Notes: a model not told the origin generated them from the letters alone. A stretch of 64,000 nucleotides of DNA from Eledone cirrhosa (GCA_964016885.1 OZ024741.1:34502922-34566921); one strand, 5' to 3'; positions 12,820-22,735 are shown, numbered from the stretch's first letter. Numbers and translations are program-made.

Positions 12820-13479
12820 TTAACCCGTCTTTTATTATTCAAAAAACTTCTTGCCAATAAACATTAACCCTTTGTGCGCCATTCATCTAACTGTAGACCA
12901 ACAAATACCAACTAAACGGAGCGTTGACAAGAACGATGGCGAATGGATCTTCGGGGTAATCAGTTTCCTCCCGAGCTGCTACACCTTTTCGTAATAATAC
13001 CGAACAACGTACTGCTGGTCACTCCTTCCTCCAAAAGCCGTACAAAGCGGGCATGTGTATCGGGTGCAAATCTACACCAGGCCTACGCGAGAAATTCGCA
13101 AGGGACTTCATCGAGAGGTATAGAGAGAAAGAGTAACTTAGTGGAAAGAGTGCGAATTAACTTTTGAGGTAAGTAGCCTACGCCTTACTGCTATTGCACC
13201 GGAACCTTCTGCCAACTTAACCTGTGACTTTCTCTTTCACATTTACTCCAAAAGGCCAAAGCAGAGGAGTATGAAAAGAAGGGTCTCAACAATATTTCTA
13301 TGAACAATGCACGTAGACAGCTAAACTGTACTTTCAACTTCTTAATTTTCTCCAAATAAAACAAGTTTCCTGTCGGTATATTTTCGTGAGTTTTTAACAG
13401 GCACTCACAAATAAACGTTTCTCATTGGAGGTGTTATTACCAATGTTCTTACCCGTGCAACGCCGGGATTCACTGCTAG
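12820..13479 (+). mobile_element. Helitron-like element, 3' end recognised
   Basis: Ends CGTGCAACGCCGGGATTCAC then TGCTAG before T, the same GCAACGCCGGG hairpin side plus terminal CTAG seen at 15802, 16965 and (inverted) 20504. The 5' end was not found. The open frame at 12943-13167 (74 codons) has no recognisable domain. Confidence 0.55.
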
Positions 13480-13846
13480 TATATATATATATAGTGTGTA
13501 ACGTTTTTCGAAATATTTACTTCTGCGTACACAGATTGATATTTTTAGTTTCAGAAGGTCCCATTAAGGGTGAAAGCAGCGATTATTTGCTTAAACTTTA
13601 ATCTGTTATTTTAATATATATTGAAAATTGCAAACTTGACTGTCACCACACAATATGAACCTGAAGAATGTGAAAGCATGAAAGTACTTGTTCAATTAAT
13701 ACTTAACATTTAATATTCTACCATACTAATTCATTCTAATACCATTATAAATTATAAAGGATTGTAAATAAAACGAGTAAATCAGACAAAGTTGGAATTC
13801 CTTTTATTAATATAATCTTCTATATACAATCATACACACCCGTGTA

Positions 13847-13895
<49 letters not shown>

Positions 13896-13935
13896 ACAGG
13901 AGGCTGGACTGGTGTAAATTCTTGAAAGGTTTATT

Positions 13936-13993
13936 ATACTATGATCATTTCAATGACCGGGTTCCATATGAATCCGGTGATATCATCAGGTAT
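13936..13993 (-). ncRNA. Type I hammerhead ribozyme motif (left arm)
   Basis: On the minus strand: stem I ATAC, core CTGATGA, stem II with a CCGG/CCGG pairing, GAAA, self-complementary stem III ATGATCAT, cleavage-site A, then stem I strand GTAT. All invariant core bases are present. Confidence 0.75.
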
Positions 13994-14155
13994 TGGAATA
14001 TAACAAAGGAATGTGTAAAAAAAACCATGGGTCCGAAAAATCAGAGACAGAGACAAAGAGGACGACTGACCAGCTAGTTGGTCAGTCGTCCTCTTTGTCT
14101 CTGTATCTGATTTTTCGGACCCATGGTCTTTTACATATTCCTTTGTTATATTCCA

Positions 14156-14213
14156 ATACCTGATGATATCACAGGATTCATATGGAACCCGGTCATTGAA
14201 ATGATCATAGTAT
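14156..14213 (+). ncRNA. Type I hammerhead ribozyme motif (right arm)
   Basis: Stem I ATAC (14156-14159), CTGATGA (14160-14166), GAAA (14198-14201), stem III ATGATCAT (14201-14208), A at 14209, stem I GTAT (14210-14213). Stem II is weaker than in the left arm because CCGG has become CAGG on one side. Confidence 0.7.
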
Positions 14214-14475
14214 AATAAACCTTTCAAGGATTTACACCAGTTCAGCCTCCTGTTATTTTATTTATAATTAACTCCGTATTCGCACCACCAACTACACAAA
14301 CGAAGACGGGTGAACTACACTACGTTGAGTACTCTCCACAATATTACACCAAGATTGACCATACGGAATGACCAGTTCTATCCAGTGGTGAACCAACAAA
14401 CCTAAAGATATATATATATATGTAAAATCAACTAAAATAAATAAGTCAAATATTTAAAATTTGGCTTCGTTTATT

Positions 14476-14530
14476 ACTGCTATATATATTTCGGTGACAG
14501 CCACCTTTGGCTGTGACCTCTTCAGGCAGT
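14476..14530 (-). ncRNA. Type I hammerhead ribozyme motif (left arm)
   Basis: Minus strand: stem I ACTGC pairs GCAGT (5 bp perfect), core CTGAAGA (position 7 is variable in hammerheads), stem II with ACAGCC/GGCTGT and GGT/ACC pairing, GAAA, stem III ATATATAT, cleavage-site A. This is the best-formed stem II of the set. Confidence 0.8.
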
Positions 14531-15393
14531 CCGAATTAGTGTGGTAGAGACGAGTACACGTGTTGTTGAGGTGTTTAACTTTGTCAATACTCTGATATGC
14601 CCAGTTCCTGGTTGGGTTGTTATTTCACTGAGGAACTGGAATCATATGAATTTAAACAAACGAATTTCAGCGTCAGAGGACATCCCCTCCTCTCATTGGT
14701 CAGTTTTGAGAACATTCCTCAGTCAAAAGTCTATAGAAATGGTGACATGATGGATGCAAACACACACAGATACTTCTAAAATCAGCAGCAGCAAGACCTA
14801 GGCTGACCGCAGCACCAACACCACTACCAAAATAAGGATAGAGGCCAGATGTACTTAACAATAGCAAAAACAAACACTAAAGATAGCCTCACCCCAGAAA
14901 GAATTTCTATAGACTGTTGACTGAGGAATGCTCTCACAACTGACCAATGGGAAGCGTGGATCTTACAAATCTTTCTAACTTTGAGATTGGTTATAACACA
15001 TACACATTTTATTTGATTATCTTATTTTATTCTCTTACCATATTATTCCTTCTACCATTTTATCATTTTATCATTTTTTTGAGCTGACTCCAACACCAAC
15101 ACCACTAACAACATAAGTGTAGAGGTCAGATGTACTTAACAATAACAAGAACAACCACAACAGATTGCCTCGCCTCAGAACGAAATTCTATAGACTTTTG
15201 ACTGAGGAATGTTTTCACAACTGACCAATGAGAAGAGGGGATGTCCTCTGACGCTGAAATTCGTTTGTTTAAATTCATATGATTCCAGTTCCTCAGTGAA
15301 ATAACAACCCAACCAGGAACTGGGCATATCAGAGTATTGACAAAGTTAAACACCTCAACAACATGTGTACTCGTCTCTACCACACTAATTCGG

Positions 15394-15448
15394 ACTGCCT
15401 GAAGAGGTCACAGTCAAAGGTGGCTGTCACCGAAATATATATAGCAGT
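15394..15448 (+). ncRNA. Type I hammerhead ribozyme motif (right arm)
   Basis: Stem I ACTGC (15394-15398), CTGAAGA (15399-15405), stem II 15406-15431, GAAA (15432-15435), stem III ATATATAT (15435-15442), A at 15443, stem I GCAGT (15444-15448). It is the mirror image of 14476-14530 with one stem II change. Confidence 0.8.
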
Positions 15449-15595
15449 AATAAACGAAGCCAAATTTTAAATATTTGACTTATTTATTTTAGTTTATTTT
15501 ACATTACTCCGGAGTAACCAAACCAACCTGCGCACTTCGTCGAGTGCTCCAATCTGCATACTGAGGTGTTGGTATACAACCAACATATACTCAAA

Positions 15596-15599
<4 letters not shown>

Positions 15600-15652
<53 letters not shown>
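15600..15652. repeat. (TA)n microsatellite
   Basis: Uninterrupted TA within Helitron-like element A, at the position where element B carries its palindrome and a shorter TA tract. Confidence 0.95.
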
Positions 15653-15656
<4 letters not shown>

Positions 15657-16382
15657 TATATTCGTGTACAGATATTTTTGCATACACAATAACAAAATAT
15701 AAACAAACGTATTTATTTCATGATGTTCGATAAGGATAAATATATATGAAATATATAAGAACCCTAGAGCAAATCCCGAGCAACGCCGGGCAATTCTGCT
15801 AGTATATATCTAAAACAGAGAATGTCTGTCTGTCTCCCTAAAACTCGAGAACCACCCAACCGATTGTTTTCAAACTTTACACATGTAATACTTATGTGAG
15901 TGTTTTGAGCAAAAAATATTTCGAATTTTCAATGCCCTGGTGACCGCATTAGGCGATTTAGCGATTTCTCTCTATAATTCTTAGTCTTTCTTTTTAGATA
16001 GATACATAGATATAACATTGCGCCCTTATAATATCTGTCTGTATGTCTGCATTACGACATTATGACGCCATGTGTGTGTGTATATGTATATATAGTGTGT
16101 GTGTGTGTATATATAGTGTGTAACGTTTTTTCGAAATATTTACTTCTGCGTTCACAGATTGATTTTTTTTAGTTTCAGAAGATCCCGTTAAGGGTGAAAG
16201 CAGCGATTCTTTGCTTAAACTTTAATCTGTTATTTTAATATATATATATATATATGTAGGAGGTGAGTTTTATTGTAGTACAATAAAGCAATGCAGATAT
16301 CGGATAAGAAGCACTCTACAGTTTGTAGGACTGAAGTATACATAATATATAAGATCAAAAGATGGTTAAAGGAGTTCCATGT

Positions 16383-16451
16383 ATTTTATTATGCGCATTT
16401 CAAAAACAAACATCATCATGCAATAATATTTGTGTTTTCATCAGATAAAAC
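16383..16451 (-). ncRNA. Type I hammerhead ribozyme motif (left arm)
   Basis: Minus strand: stem I GTTTTAT pairs ATAAAAT (7 bp with one G-U), CTGATGA, AT-rich stem II with AAACA/TGTTT, GAAA, stem III ATGCGCAT, cleavage-site A. Confidence 0.8.
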
Positions 16452-16579
16452 AGGAGGACATGATATGAAGGCTAAAAAACACTTGTGGATAGTGCAGTTT
16501 TAAATCAACATATCATGATATGTTGATTTAAAACTGCACTATACACAAGTGTTTTTTAGCCTTCATATCATGTCCTCCT

Positions 16580-16648
16580 GTTTTATCTGATGAAAACACA
16601 AATATTATTGCATGATGATGTTTGTTTTTGAAATGCGCATAATAAAAT
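16580..16648 (+). ncRNA. Type I hammerhead ribozyme motif (right arm)
   Basis: Stem I GTTTTAT (16580-16586), CTGATGA (16587-16593), GAAA (16630-16633), stem III ATGCGCAT (16633-16640), A at 16641, stem I ATAAAAT (16642-16648). Mirror of 16383-16451. Confidence 0.8.
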
Positions 16649-16679
16649 ACATGGAACTCCTTTAACCATCTTTTGATCT

Positions 16680-16713
<34 letters not shown>

Positions 16714-17106
16714 TAGTGGACAGATATTTTTGCATACACAATAACAAAATATAAACAAAAGTATTTATTTCGCGATAAAGTGTTGATTTTCTTCGCACGG
16801 AAAAAAAAAACTTGTAATCCACGACGAATTCTTTTTATAAGCACAACATGTAGACACTATCAAGAGGCCGAGGTATTCCGTACTTCTCTGTACTGTTTCA
16901 GAAAGGAGGGATAAACATGCCAATCGATGTTTAGAATGCAGAGCAACGCCGGGTCATTCTGCTAGTATTTATTAAAATAACAAATTAAAGTTTAAGCAAA
17001 TAATCGCTGTTTTCACCCTTAACGGGATCTTTTCTTATATATTTGATATATATTTATCCTTATCGAGCCCTCTTTGGATTTTAGTCTTCGTATTTATTAT
17101 TATTAT

Positions 17107-17109
<3 letters not shown>

Positions 17110-17137
<28 letters not shown>
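17110..17137. repeat. (TA)n microsatellite
   Basis: Short TA run followed by a CATA/CACA stretch. The rest of 17138-17690 is AT-rich with a GA-rich stretch near 17478-17505 and no gene I can support. Confidence 0.9.
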
Positions 17138-17141
<4 letters not shown>

Positions 17142-17687
17142 CATATATACACATATATGCACACACACACAAGTGTGTGTGCGTGTGCTGAAAAGGTTAA
17201 ATCTTATTCCTTGGGTTTTGACAAATGGAATTATTAACATCAATTCCAATGATTATAATATCTATGATGACAAAACAATTAGAAAAAAATAGCTAGAATA
17301 TTTTTTTTAATAATTAAGATATACACTTACGCACAAAACATAATGATGTTTCTTAGACTTTAAAGTGAGTGAAAGAATCCAGGAGAGAGATTCATCTTTG
17401 AAGAGGTTGAAAGTTCATATCACACACACATACACACACACATATTCATATATACACTGAAAAGAAAGAAATATACAAAGAGAGAAAGAGAGAGAGAGAG
17501 AGGAGTGAATGAGTTAGAAAGAGATAGAAAGTTAGTAAAGAGAAACAGAGAGAGAGACTGACATTTTTATAACAGCTGGATGTTACAACTGACCTGTTAC
17601 ACTCTCCCCTAACCCCATAAATGGCCAAGGAATTGAATTATTTTTGAATGGATAAATTTCACTTTCTGTCTCACATCCTCTTTCTCT

Positions 17688-17691
<4 letters not shown>

Positions 17692-17730
<39 letters not shown>
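17692..17730. repeat. (TA)n microsatellite
   Basis: Uninterrupted TA run directly upstream of the Penelope-like endonuclease relic. Confidence 0.95.
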
Positions 17731-17731
<1 letters not shown>

Positions 17732-17769
17732 CACCCCCAACACAAGCACCAGAGAAGAAACCACATACT

Positions 17770-18185
17770 ATACACAGACAAACTGCAACTGCAGAAATCC
17801 CAGCAATTGTCCATTATCAGGTAAATACTTGTACAAAAATATGTGTAGTAAAATCTAAACTGAGAGTATATAAATATGTGGGTGCCACTTCGAGCATTTT
17901 CAAGAAAAGATGGCATATGCACACCCACACGTTTAAAAATCCCAGTTTAGCTAGATCTGCGGCCCTGGTGAAAAGAATCTGGCATCTGAAGCACACAATA
18001 TTGAATACACACTACATTAGTCCTTGCTAAAATTTGCTGGTCTATACCGGAATGAAAGATGCCCCTGTGAACTATGTTTGGCAGAGATAATTGAAATAGT
18101 GACCAAAAAGGACCTTCTAAATTCTTGGCACGATAGGATATTTAATTGCAAACAAGGTTCTAAAAACCTTTGCTAAATACAAACT
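17770..18185 (+). pseudogene. Penelope-like element GIY-YIG endonuclease relic
   Basis: Read across three frames, this matches the C-terminal part of Penelope-like retroelement proteins. First comes a Cys-rich linker, NCNCRNPSNCPLSGKYLYKN. After a frame change follows a GIY-YIG-type core, VYKYVGATSSIFKKRW, then ALVKRIWHLKH. After a second frame change follows CELCLAEIIEIVTKKDLLNS. The order of linker, GIY-YIG core and CxxC plus helix is that of the family. Stops and frameshifts interrupt it, and I found no reverse transcriptase domain upstream, where the sequence runs into (TA)n. It is the only protein-coding trace in the window of the retroelement class known to carry hammerhead ribozymes. 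Confidence 0.75.
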
Positions 18186-18264
18186 GGACCAGAAGAAGAT
18201 TCGATCCCTAATAGCTAGATTTTACTACATTTCCAATGGCATTTGAGCTTTTCAGACCCATGGA

Positions 18265-18661
18265 TTCAGTAATCATCATCATCATCATCATTTTACGTCC
18301 GCTTTTCCCTGCTTGCAAGGGTGGGACGGGAACCGATTCTGGCTTGATTTTTACAGCTGGATGCCCTTCCTAACACCAACCTCATTTACAGTGAGTGCTG
18401 GGTGCTTTTTTTCCGTGGCACCTACATGTCCATTTTACAGTGTGGGCTGGGTGCTTTTTTGCCATGGCACCTCCACAACCACTTTGCAGTGGAATGATAG
18501 GGACCCCAGTCCTATCATCTCATTTCTACAGATGAGTAAACTGGAGTAATGTGAAATAAAGTGCCTTGCTCAAGGAAACAACACATCACCTGGTCTGAGA
18601 ATTGAACTCACAATCTTTCGATTGCAAGCCCAATGCTCTAACCACTAAGCCATGTGCCTCT
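18265..18661 (-). mobile_element. Full-length tRNA-headed SINE with (ATG)n tail
   Basis: On the minus strand: head GAGGCACATGGCTTAGTGGT then TAGAGCATTGGGCTTGC, B-box-like GAGTTCAATTCTC, body TTGAGCAAGGCACTTTATTT, two copies of the CACTGTAAA tail unit, CCCACCCTTGCAAGCAGGG and a (GAT)n end. The tail unit is shared with the RTE 3' tails in this window. Nearly the same as 21784-22101, which is inverted relative to it. Confidence 0.9.
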
Positions 18662-19834
18662 ATCATATTCAAAACAATCTAATTTTCTTAATTCCTTTCC
18701 TCCTTACCCACTCTAGCCTATTCTTAATTTCTACCCTTTCTTTTTCTGTCCCTCTTTTTATACCTTCTCTACCCTCTTGACCATATATGGTAAACAACTT
18801 CACCCATACCAATGGTCAAAGAATAATTGTTCCACATCGAAGCACACAGATTGATAGTATGAAACTCTTTACCCCCACTCCCTCTCCTCTCTACTATTAT
18901 ACTAACTGACTGTATTTCATGCCATTTTTAACTTATTTACATTTTCTTAAATGAAAATCCTATTGTCACGTAGTGAATAGTTGAATTCTACTATTATAGG
19001 CTTTCTGATGAAGTGTAATAAATAATTAAGTATTGCATATGATTGAAAAATATATATTGTAGTCAGCATTTGTAGACAATTTATAATAGACACGGAAACA
19101 TATGTCAAAGCAAATAAATTCCTAATCTCTTCATGCTAACGTTTTATTTTTCTTGGTGTAATACTTACTTATATATATATAAATTTAGAGAAAGAAAGAG
19201 AGTGAAATTTAACAGGTCAATGGTACTGTCCCCACTCATGACCACTGATGGGTGTATATATATATGGTCAGGGCGTTGGCGACTAAACTGGCAACCCCAC
19301 CAAGCTTGGGTGATATTTGGACATCCTGTGGGATGAAATACAAGACCTGTCCAAGGCCAGAGGAACTTGGCAGAGTCAACAGCCATCCAAATATTACTTT
19401 TTTTTTTTTGCCTGGTAGTGAAAGGCCCCCAGTTGTTTTCACAACACCTTTCTAAGAGAGGGAACCTCTGAAAAAAAACCCAGTGGCTTCAAAAGCATCC
19501 GATGATGTTGACCAGTTCTCCTTTTCGGGTAGTGTTTTTGATGCTCAGAGTATGATTAGTCGAGTGCAAGGCCTTTCCCCACTTAAAAAACCTTCAAAGC
19601 ACAGGCATTACTTGTTCAGAATCTGTTACAGGTTCGTGTGGCTGGCCATAGACTAAAAGTGCACCATTTTCTGTAATCTGACAAGCGATTGCAATACTCT
19701 TAGCAGAGTTTGCAGCCATCATATATATATATATTGTTCAATGAAAAAGAGTTAGTCGATTTAGAATCAGCTGACTTTTATATAACAGATGTCAAGCACT
19801 CAATGGTATATGTTTATCTGGCGTTTTATTATAG
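18662..19834. other. Unassigned sequence
   Basis: AT-rich to about 19230. From 19250 to 19720 the composition is less AT-rich and a minus-strand reading gives stretches such as SAKSIAIACQITENGALLVY (19700-19640) ending in a stop near 19600. This could be a processed pseudogene or transposon relic, but I do not recognise it. CTTTCTGATGAAGTG at about 19000 resembles a hammerhead 5' core without the rest. Confidence 0.35.
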
Positions 19835-20040
19835 TAATTGTTTCTACTTTTGGCACAAGGCCAGCAATTGCCCAGTACATTACTGGTACTTTATTTTATC
19901 GATCCCGTAAGGATGAAAGGCAAAGTTAATCTCGGCGGGATTTGAACTCAGAATGGCAAGGGCGGTAACTCTATGCATCAAAGCATGGCGTCCGACCTTC
20001 TACCGATATTGCCAATCCACCGCCCTAATAATAATAATAA
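19835..20040 (-). mobile_element. tRNA-derived SINE, near full length
   Basis: Minus strand: GGCGGTGGATTGGCAATATC head, B-box-like GAGTTCAAATCCC, body CTTTCATCCTTACGGGATCG, 3' part TTGTGCCAAAAGTAGAAACA and an AATTACTATAATAA end. It is a good representative of the family. Confidence 0.9.
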
Positions 20041-20065
20041 ACGAAAGACAGTTACTTTAGTCCAT

Positions 20066-20130
20066 CCCAATTTATTTTATTATATGTATTTCGAAGATGC
20101 ATAAGCCAAAACATGTTCTCTTCATATTCC
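20066..20130 (-). ncRNA. Degenerate hammerhead-bearing terminus
   Basis: Minus strand: ATGAAGA instead of CTGAAGA, then GAACATGTTTTGGCTTATG, GAAATACATATA and ATAAAATAAA. It matches the intact motif at 22520-22594 in inverse orientation, but the invariant C3 is changed to A, so cleavage is not expected. Confidence 0.6.
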
Positions 20131-20503
20131 TTTTCTTGGCAGAAATTTTCTCGTGCTTTACCTTATGAAAATGCATCTATATCTAAGTGATGAGACCTTA
20201 GTACCACAGAGAGCCTCCACATCATTCATAATAGACAATTAATTATAAATAAATGCTCGGAAGTCTTCACAAGTTTAGCAAAACATTTCCTAGGGTATTT
20301 AGTAAAATTTTAAATAAAATTCAATAGACTATAAAATAAGTAATATAAAATTTCTTTATATATAGTTTTTAAGCTATTTTATTTTTAAATCGTTTATAAA
20401 GCTAAATAGACCAAATAAGTATTATCATTTTTGTTCATCATAACTTTTACATCTATTCTAATTAACTCTAATTAGTATATAAGTGAATTAATTTTAATAT
20501 AAA

Positions 20504-21470
20504 CTAGCAGTAAAGCCCGGCGTTGCTCGGGGTCGCTCAGTAGCTGTGTTAAAGTTACAATGTTAAGTTTCTTTCTTGGCTTAAAAACTGTAGTGTCTAC
20601 TGTGCAGACTTGCATGTGGTGTTTTTGATTAATATTCCCTCAACCAACAATATGCCTTATGAAGTTAAGAAAACATAACGATAACCCGAATGTTATAACA
20701 AAAGAGGATGCTGGGGATAGAAACTGCACTGGTTATTTATTAACAAAGATCGAAAATGTAAACACTGCAACGCAGAGAAAAACATTAGCGTAACCAAATT
20801 ATCAGTTGTCTGTCTGCACGCCTATATCACCTCTCTGCACGACTGTCTGTCTGCACGCCTATATCACCTCTCTGCACGACTGTCTGTCTGCACGCCTATA
20901 TCACCTCTCTGCACGACTGTCTGTCTGCACGCCTATATCACCTCTCTGCACGACTGTTTGTCTGCACGCGTATATCACCTCTCTGCACGACTGTCTGTCT
21001 GCACGCCTAACGACGAAATATTTGCTTGTTTTACGTAGTCTTTAAATAGACTTGTTTTCAAGTAAAAATATTGTTTTAAAATGCTTTTAAATGGAAATGA
21101 AGCAAAACGGAAGCTTAGTGTTCGAACTGATGAATTTTGCAGGTCAATATTTTGCTGGCTCGACAACTGTTCGTGTATTGTGTTAATGTCATTTTAAACG
21201 CTGAGAAAGCCAGCGTAATTTTTTACGTAAGACGCTCAATGTAAACAGAACAAAGGGAAATAACTGATAACTTACGCTCAAAAATCGATACATTATATTC
21301 GATTTCGTCACATAGGGTGGGTCAATTTGAAATATTTTTTTTCCGATGTCTTCGCTAGGGCTCAATGTACAAGTATAGCAATTTCGGTGCAATTCCGTCA
21401 GAGATTCTAAGAGGAGATGTGTGCCAAAAATCGATAGACAGACAGACAACCACAGTTTTATATATATAGA
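20504..21470 (-). mobile_element. Non-autonomous Helitron-like element, 967 bp
   Basis: On the minus strand it starts A|TCTATATATATAAAACTGTG and ends with CCGAGCAACGCCGGGCTTTA then CTGCTAG|T. The TC start, the hairpin-capable CCGAGCAACGCCGGG near the end, CTAG terminus and insertion between A and T all fit Helitrons. It contains a 37-bp minisatellite. No transposition protein is encoded; short open frames inside have no recognisable domain. Confidence 0.8.
20808..21008. repeat. 37-bp minisatellite, about 5 copies
   Basis: Unit TGTCTGCACGCCTATATCAC + CTCTCTGCACGACTGTC repeats five times with almost no divergence, then a partial copy. It lies inside the Helitron-like element. No spacers are present, so it is not CRISPR. 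Confidence 0.95.
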
Positions 21471-21783
21471 TTGACAAATTAGGCATTATAATACATGCAT
21501 TTTTCCTTTGAACTAATTTATTAATCCTGTATCCTGATACCCTAGCCAGTTATAATATTTTAATATAAATTGATAAATTAGGCTATTATACACGCATTTT
21601 TCCTTTGAACTAAATTATTAATCCGGTATCCTGATACCCTAGCCAGTTATAAAAATAGCAACGCCAATTGTTAAATATTTTCTTCCACTCATATAATATT
21701 TTCTATCATAAAATTGTAAACATAGATAAATTAGGCTACAACAAATACATCTTTTCCTTTGAACCAATTGATTAATCCATTAA

Positions 21784-22101
21784 TGGAGGCACATGGCTTA
21801 GTGGTTAGAGCATTGGTCTTGCAATCAAAAGGTTGTGAGTTCAATTCTCAGACCGGGTGATGTGTTGTTTCCTTGAGCAATACACTTTATTTCACATTGC
21901 TCCAGTTTACTCAGCTGTAAAAATGAGATGATAGGGACTGGGGTCCATATCATTCCACTGCAAAGTGGTCGTGGAGGTGCCACGGCAAAAAAGCACCCAG
22001 CACTCACTGTAAATGAGGTTGCAGAAATCAAGCCAGAATCAGTTCCCGTCCCACCCTTGCAAGTAGGGAAAAGCGGACGTAAAATGATGATGATGATGTT
22101 G
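21784..22101 (+). mobile_element. Full-length tRNA-headed SINE with (GAT)n tail
   Basis: Starts GAGGCACATGGCTTAGTGGT, B-box-like GAGTTCAATTCTC, body TTGAGCAATACACTTTATTT, tail unit AAAGCACCCAGCACTCACTG, CCCACCCTTGCAAGTAGGG and GATGATGATGATG. It has one tail unit fewer than the copy at 18265-18661. The flanks GATAACCTAGTCAGTTATAAAAAT and its variants occur on both sides and in 21540-21660, suggesting a local duplication. Confidence 0.9.
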
Positions 22102-22519
22102 ATTAACATGATAACCTAGTCAGTTATAAAAATAGCAATGCCAATTCTAAATTTTTTTTCCCACTCATATAATATCTACTAAATTAAATTGTCTACGAAA
22201 TTAGTAATTTAAAAATTTGTCTTTATTATATAGTTACATTATTACTTTAGCATCTTCCAATATGTTTTTGGGTATAGTATCTAATTTAATCTAACATAAG
22301 TTATAAATAAATAGACTAGTGGTCAATATTTGTTTTGATTTTTTTTACCAATCCAGTAATGTTCTTGCCAGTTCAAAAACATCAATACCAATCGTAATAT
22401 TTCTCCCACTTGTATAATACATTGTGTTGAGGTTTTTTCCAAGCATATACTTGCCGACCATGGATCTGAACAGCTCATCTGACCACCTGCATATCAAATG
22501 ATTTCTACATCTCCTGTTG

Positions 22520-22594
22520 ATTTTATCTGAAGAGAACATGTTTTGGCTTATGTTATACATGAGCCTGGCATTTTCGAAATACATATAATAAAAT
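22520..22594 (+). ncRNA. Type I hammerhead ribozyme motif
   Basis: Stem I ATTTTAT (22520-22526) pairs ATAAAAT (22588-22594), 7 bp perfect. Core CTGAAGA (22527-22533), stem II starting GAA and ending TTC with an inner GGC/GCC pair, GAAA (22576-22579), stem III ATACATAT, cleavage-site A at 22587. The matching terminus at 20066 faces the other way, giving the same outward arrangement as in the palindromes. Confidence 0.75.
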
Positions 22595-22637
22595 AAATTG
22601 GGATGGACTAGAGTAACTACCTTTCGTTTATTATTAT

Positions 22638-22735
22638 TAACTTTGCCTTTCATCCTTACGGGGTCGATAAAATAAAGTACCAGTAATGTACTGGTAATTG
22701 CTGGCCTTGTGCCAAAAGTAGAAACAATTATTATT
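22638..22735 (+). mobile_element. 5'-truncated SINE (3' half)
   Basis: Starts AACTTTGCCTTTCATCCTTA and ends GTGCCAAAAGTAGAAACAAT with an ATTATTAT tail. It lacks the tRNA head. It is inverted relative to the full copy at 19835. Confidence 0.85.

Larger units (their letters stand above)
13891..14262. mobile_element. 370-bp palindromic hammerhead element
   Basis: The left arm starts AAATAACAGGAGGCTGGACT and the right arm ends with its inverse. The centre is GACCAGCTAGTTGGTC near 14077. The arms are nearly identical over about 180 bp. A 40-bp TA tract abuts the left end. Each arm carries a hammerhead motif: minus strand at 13936-13993 and plus strand at 14156-14213, both oriented outward. Confidence 0.9.
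14421..15503. mobile_element. 1.08-kb inverted-repeat hammerhead element
   Basis: The left arm (14421-14736) and right arm (15186-15503) are inverse copies of over 300 bp at high identity. The 450-bp spacer includes a further partial copy near 14900-14960 (TCTATAGACTGTTGACTGAG). Each arm carries an outward-facing hammerhead. The mirrored open frames at 14541-14750 (+) and 15126-15383 (-) share the same peptide because they read the two arms; I see no domain in them. TA-rich sequence flanks the left side. Confidence 0.85.
13480..15802 (+). mobile_element. Helitron-like element A carrying two palindromic insertions
   Basis: The right end reads GAGCAACGCCGGGCAATTCT then GCTAG|T, a Helitron-type 3' terminus with terminal CTAG. 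Its internal part (AGTGTGTAACGTTTTTCGAA, GGGTGAAAGCAGCGATT, CAGATATTTTTGCATACAC) matches element B at 15809-16965. Compared with B it lacks the 5' TC end, so it is probably 5'-truncated against the element ending at 13479. Palindromes at 13891-14262 and 14421-15503 are inserted in its (TA)n-rich part. No Rep/helicase coding is visible, so it is non-autonomous. Confidence 0.65.
16345..16688. mobile_element. 344-bp palindromic hammerhead element
   Basis: The left arm from ATATATAAGATCAAAAGATG is mirrored by the right arm ending CATCTTTTGATCTTATATAT, with the centre ACATATCATGATATGT near 16512. The arms are almost identical. It lies in a TA tract inside Helitron-like element B. The two mirrored open frames of about 70 codons (16291-16503 + and 16528-16758 -) are the same arm read twice. 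Confidence 0.9.
15809..16965 (+). mobile_element. Non-autonomous Helitron-like element B
   Basis: The 5' end is A|TCTAAAACAGAGAATGTCTG; the 3' end is GAGCAACGCCGGGTCATTCT then GCTAG|T. TC start, GC-rich side near the end, CTAG terminus and insertion between A and T are all Helitron features. It begins 6 bp after the end of element A. The interior is AT-rich with no Rep/helicase frame and contains the palindrome at 16345-16688. Confidence 0.75.

Noticed and set aside
14541..15383. Conserved-looking peptide MVETSTRVVEVFNF seen twice
   Set aside because: The two frames are mirror arms of one inverted repeat, so the apparent conservation is duplication, not selection on a protein.
18600..18661. 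tRNA gene-like sequence with A and B boxes
   Set aside because: It is the head of a SINE with a body and (ATG)n tail. The cloverleaf is incomplete and the same head recurs at 21784, 32140 and 37010.
20808..21008. Regular 37-bp repeats suggestive of CRISPR
   Set aside because: The units are contiguous with no spacers, inside a Helitron-like element in a eukaryotic genome.
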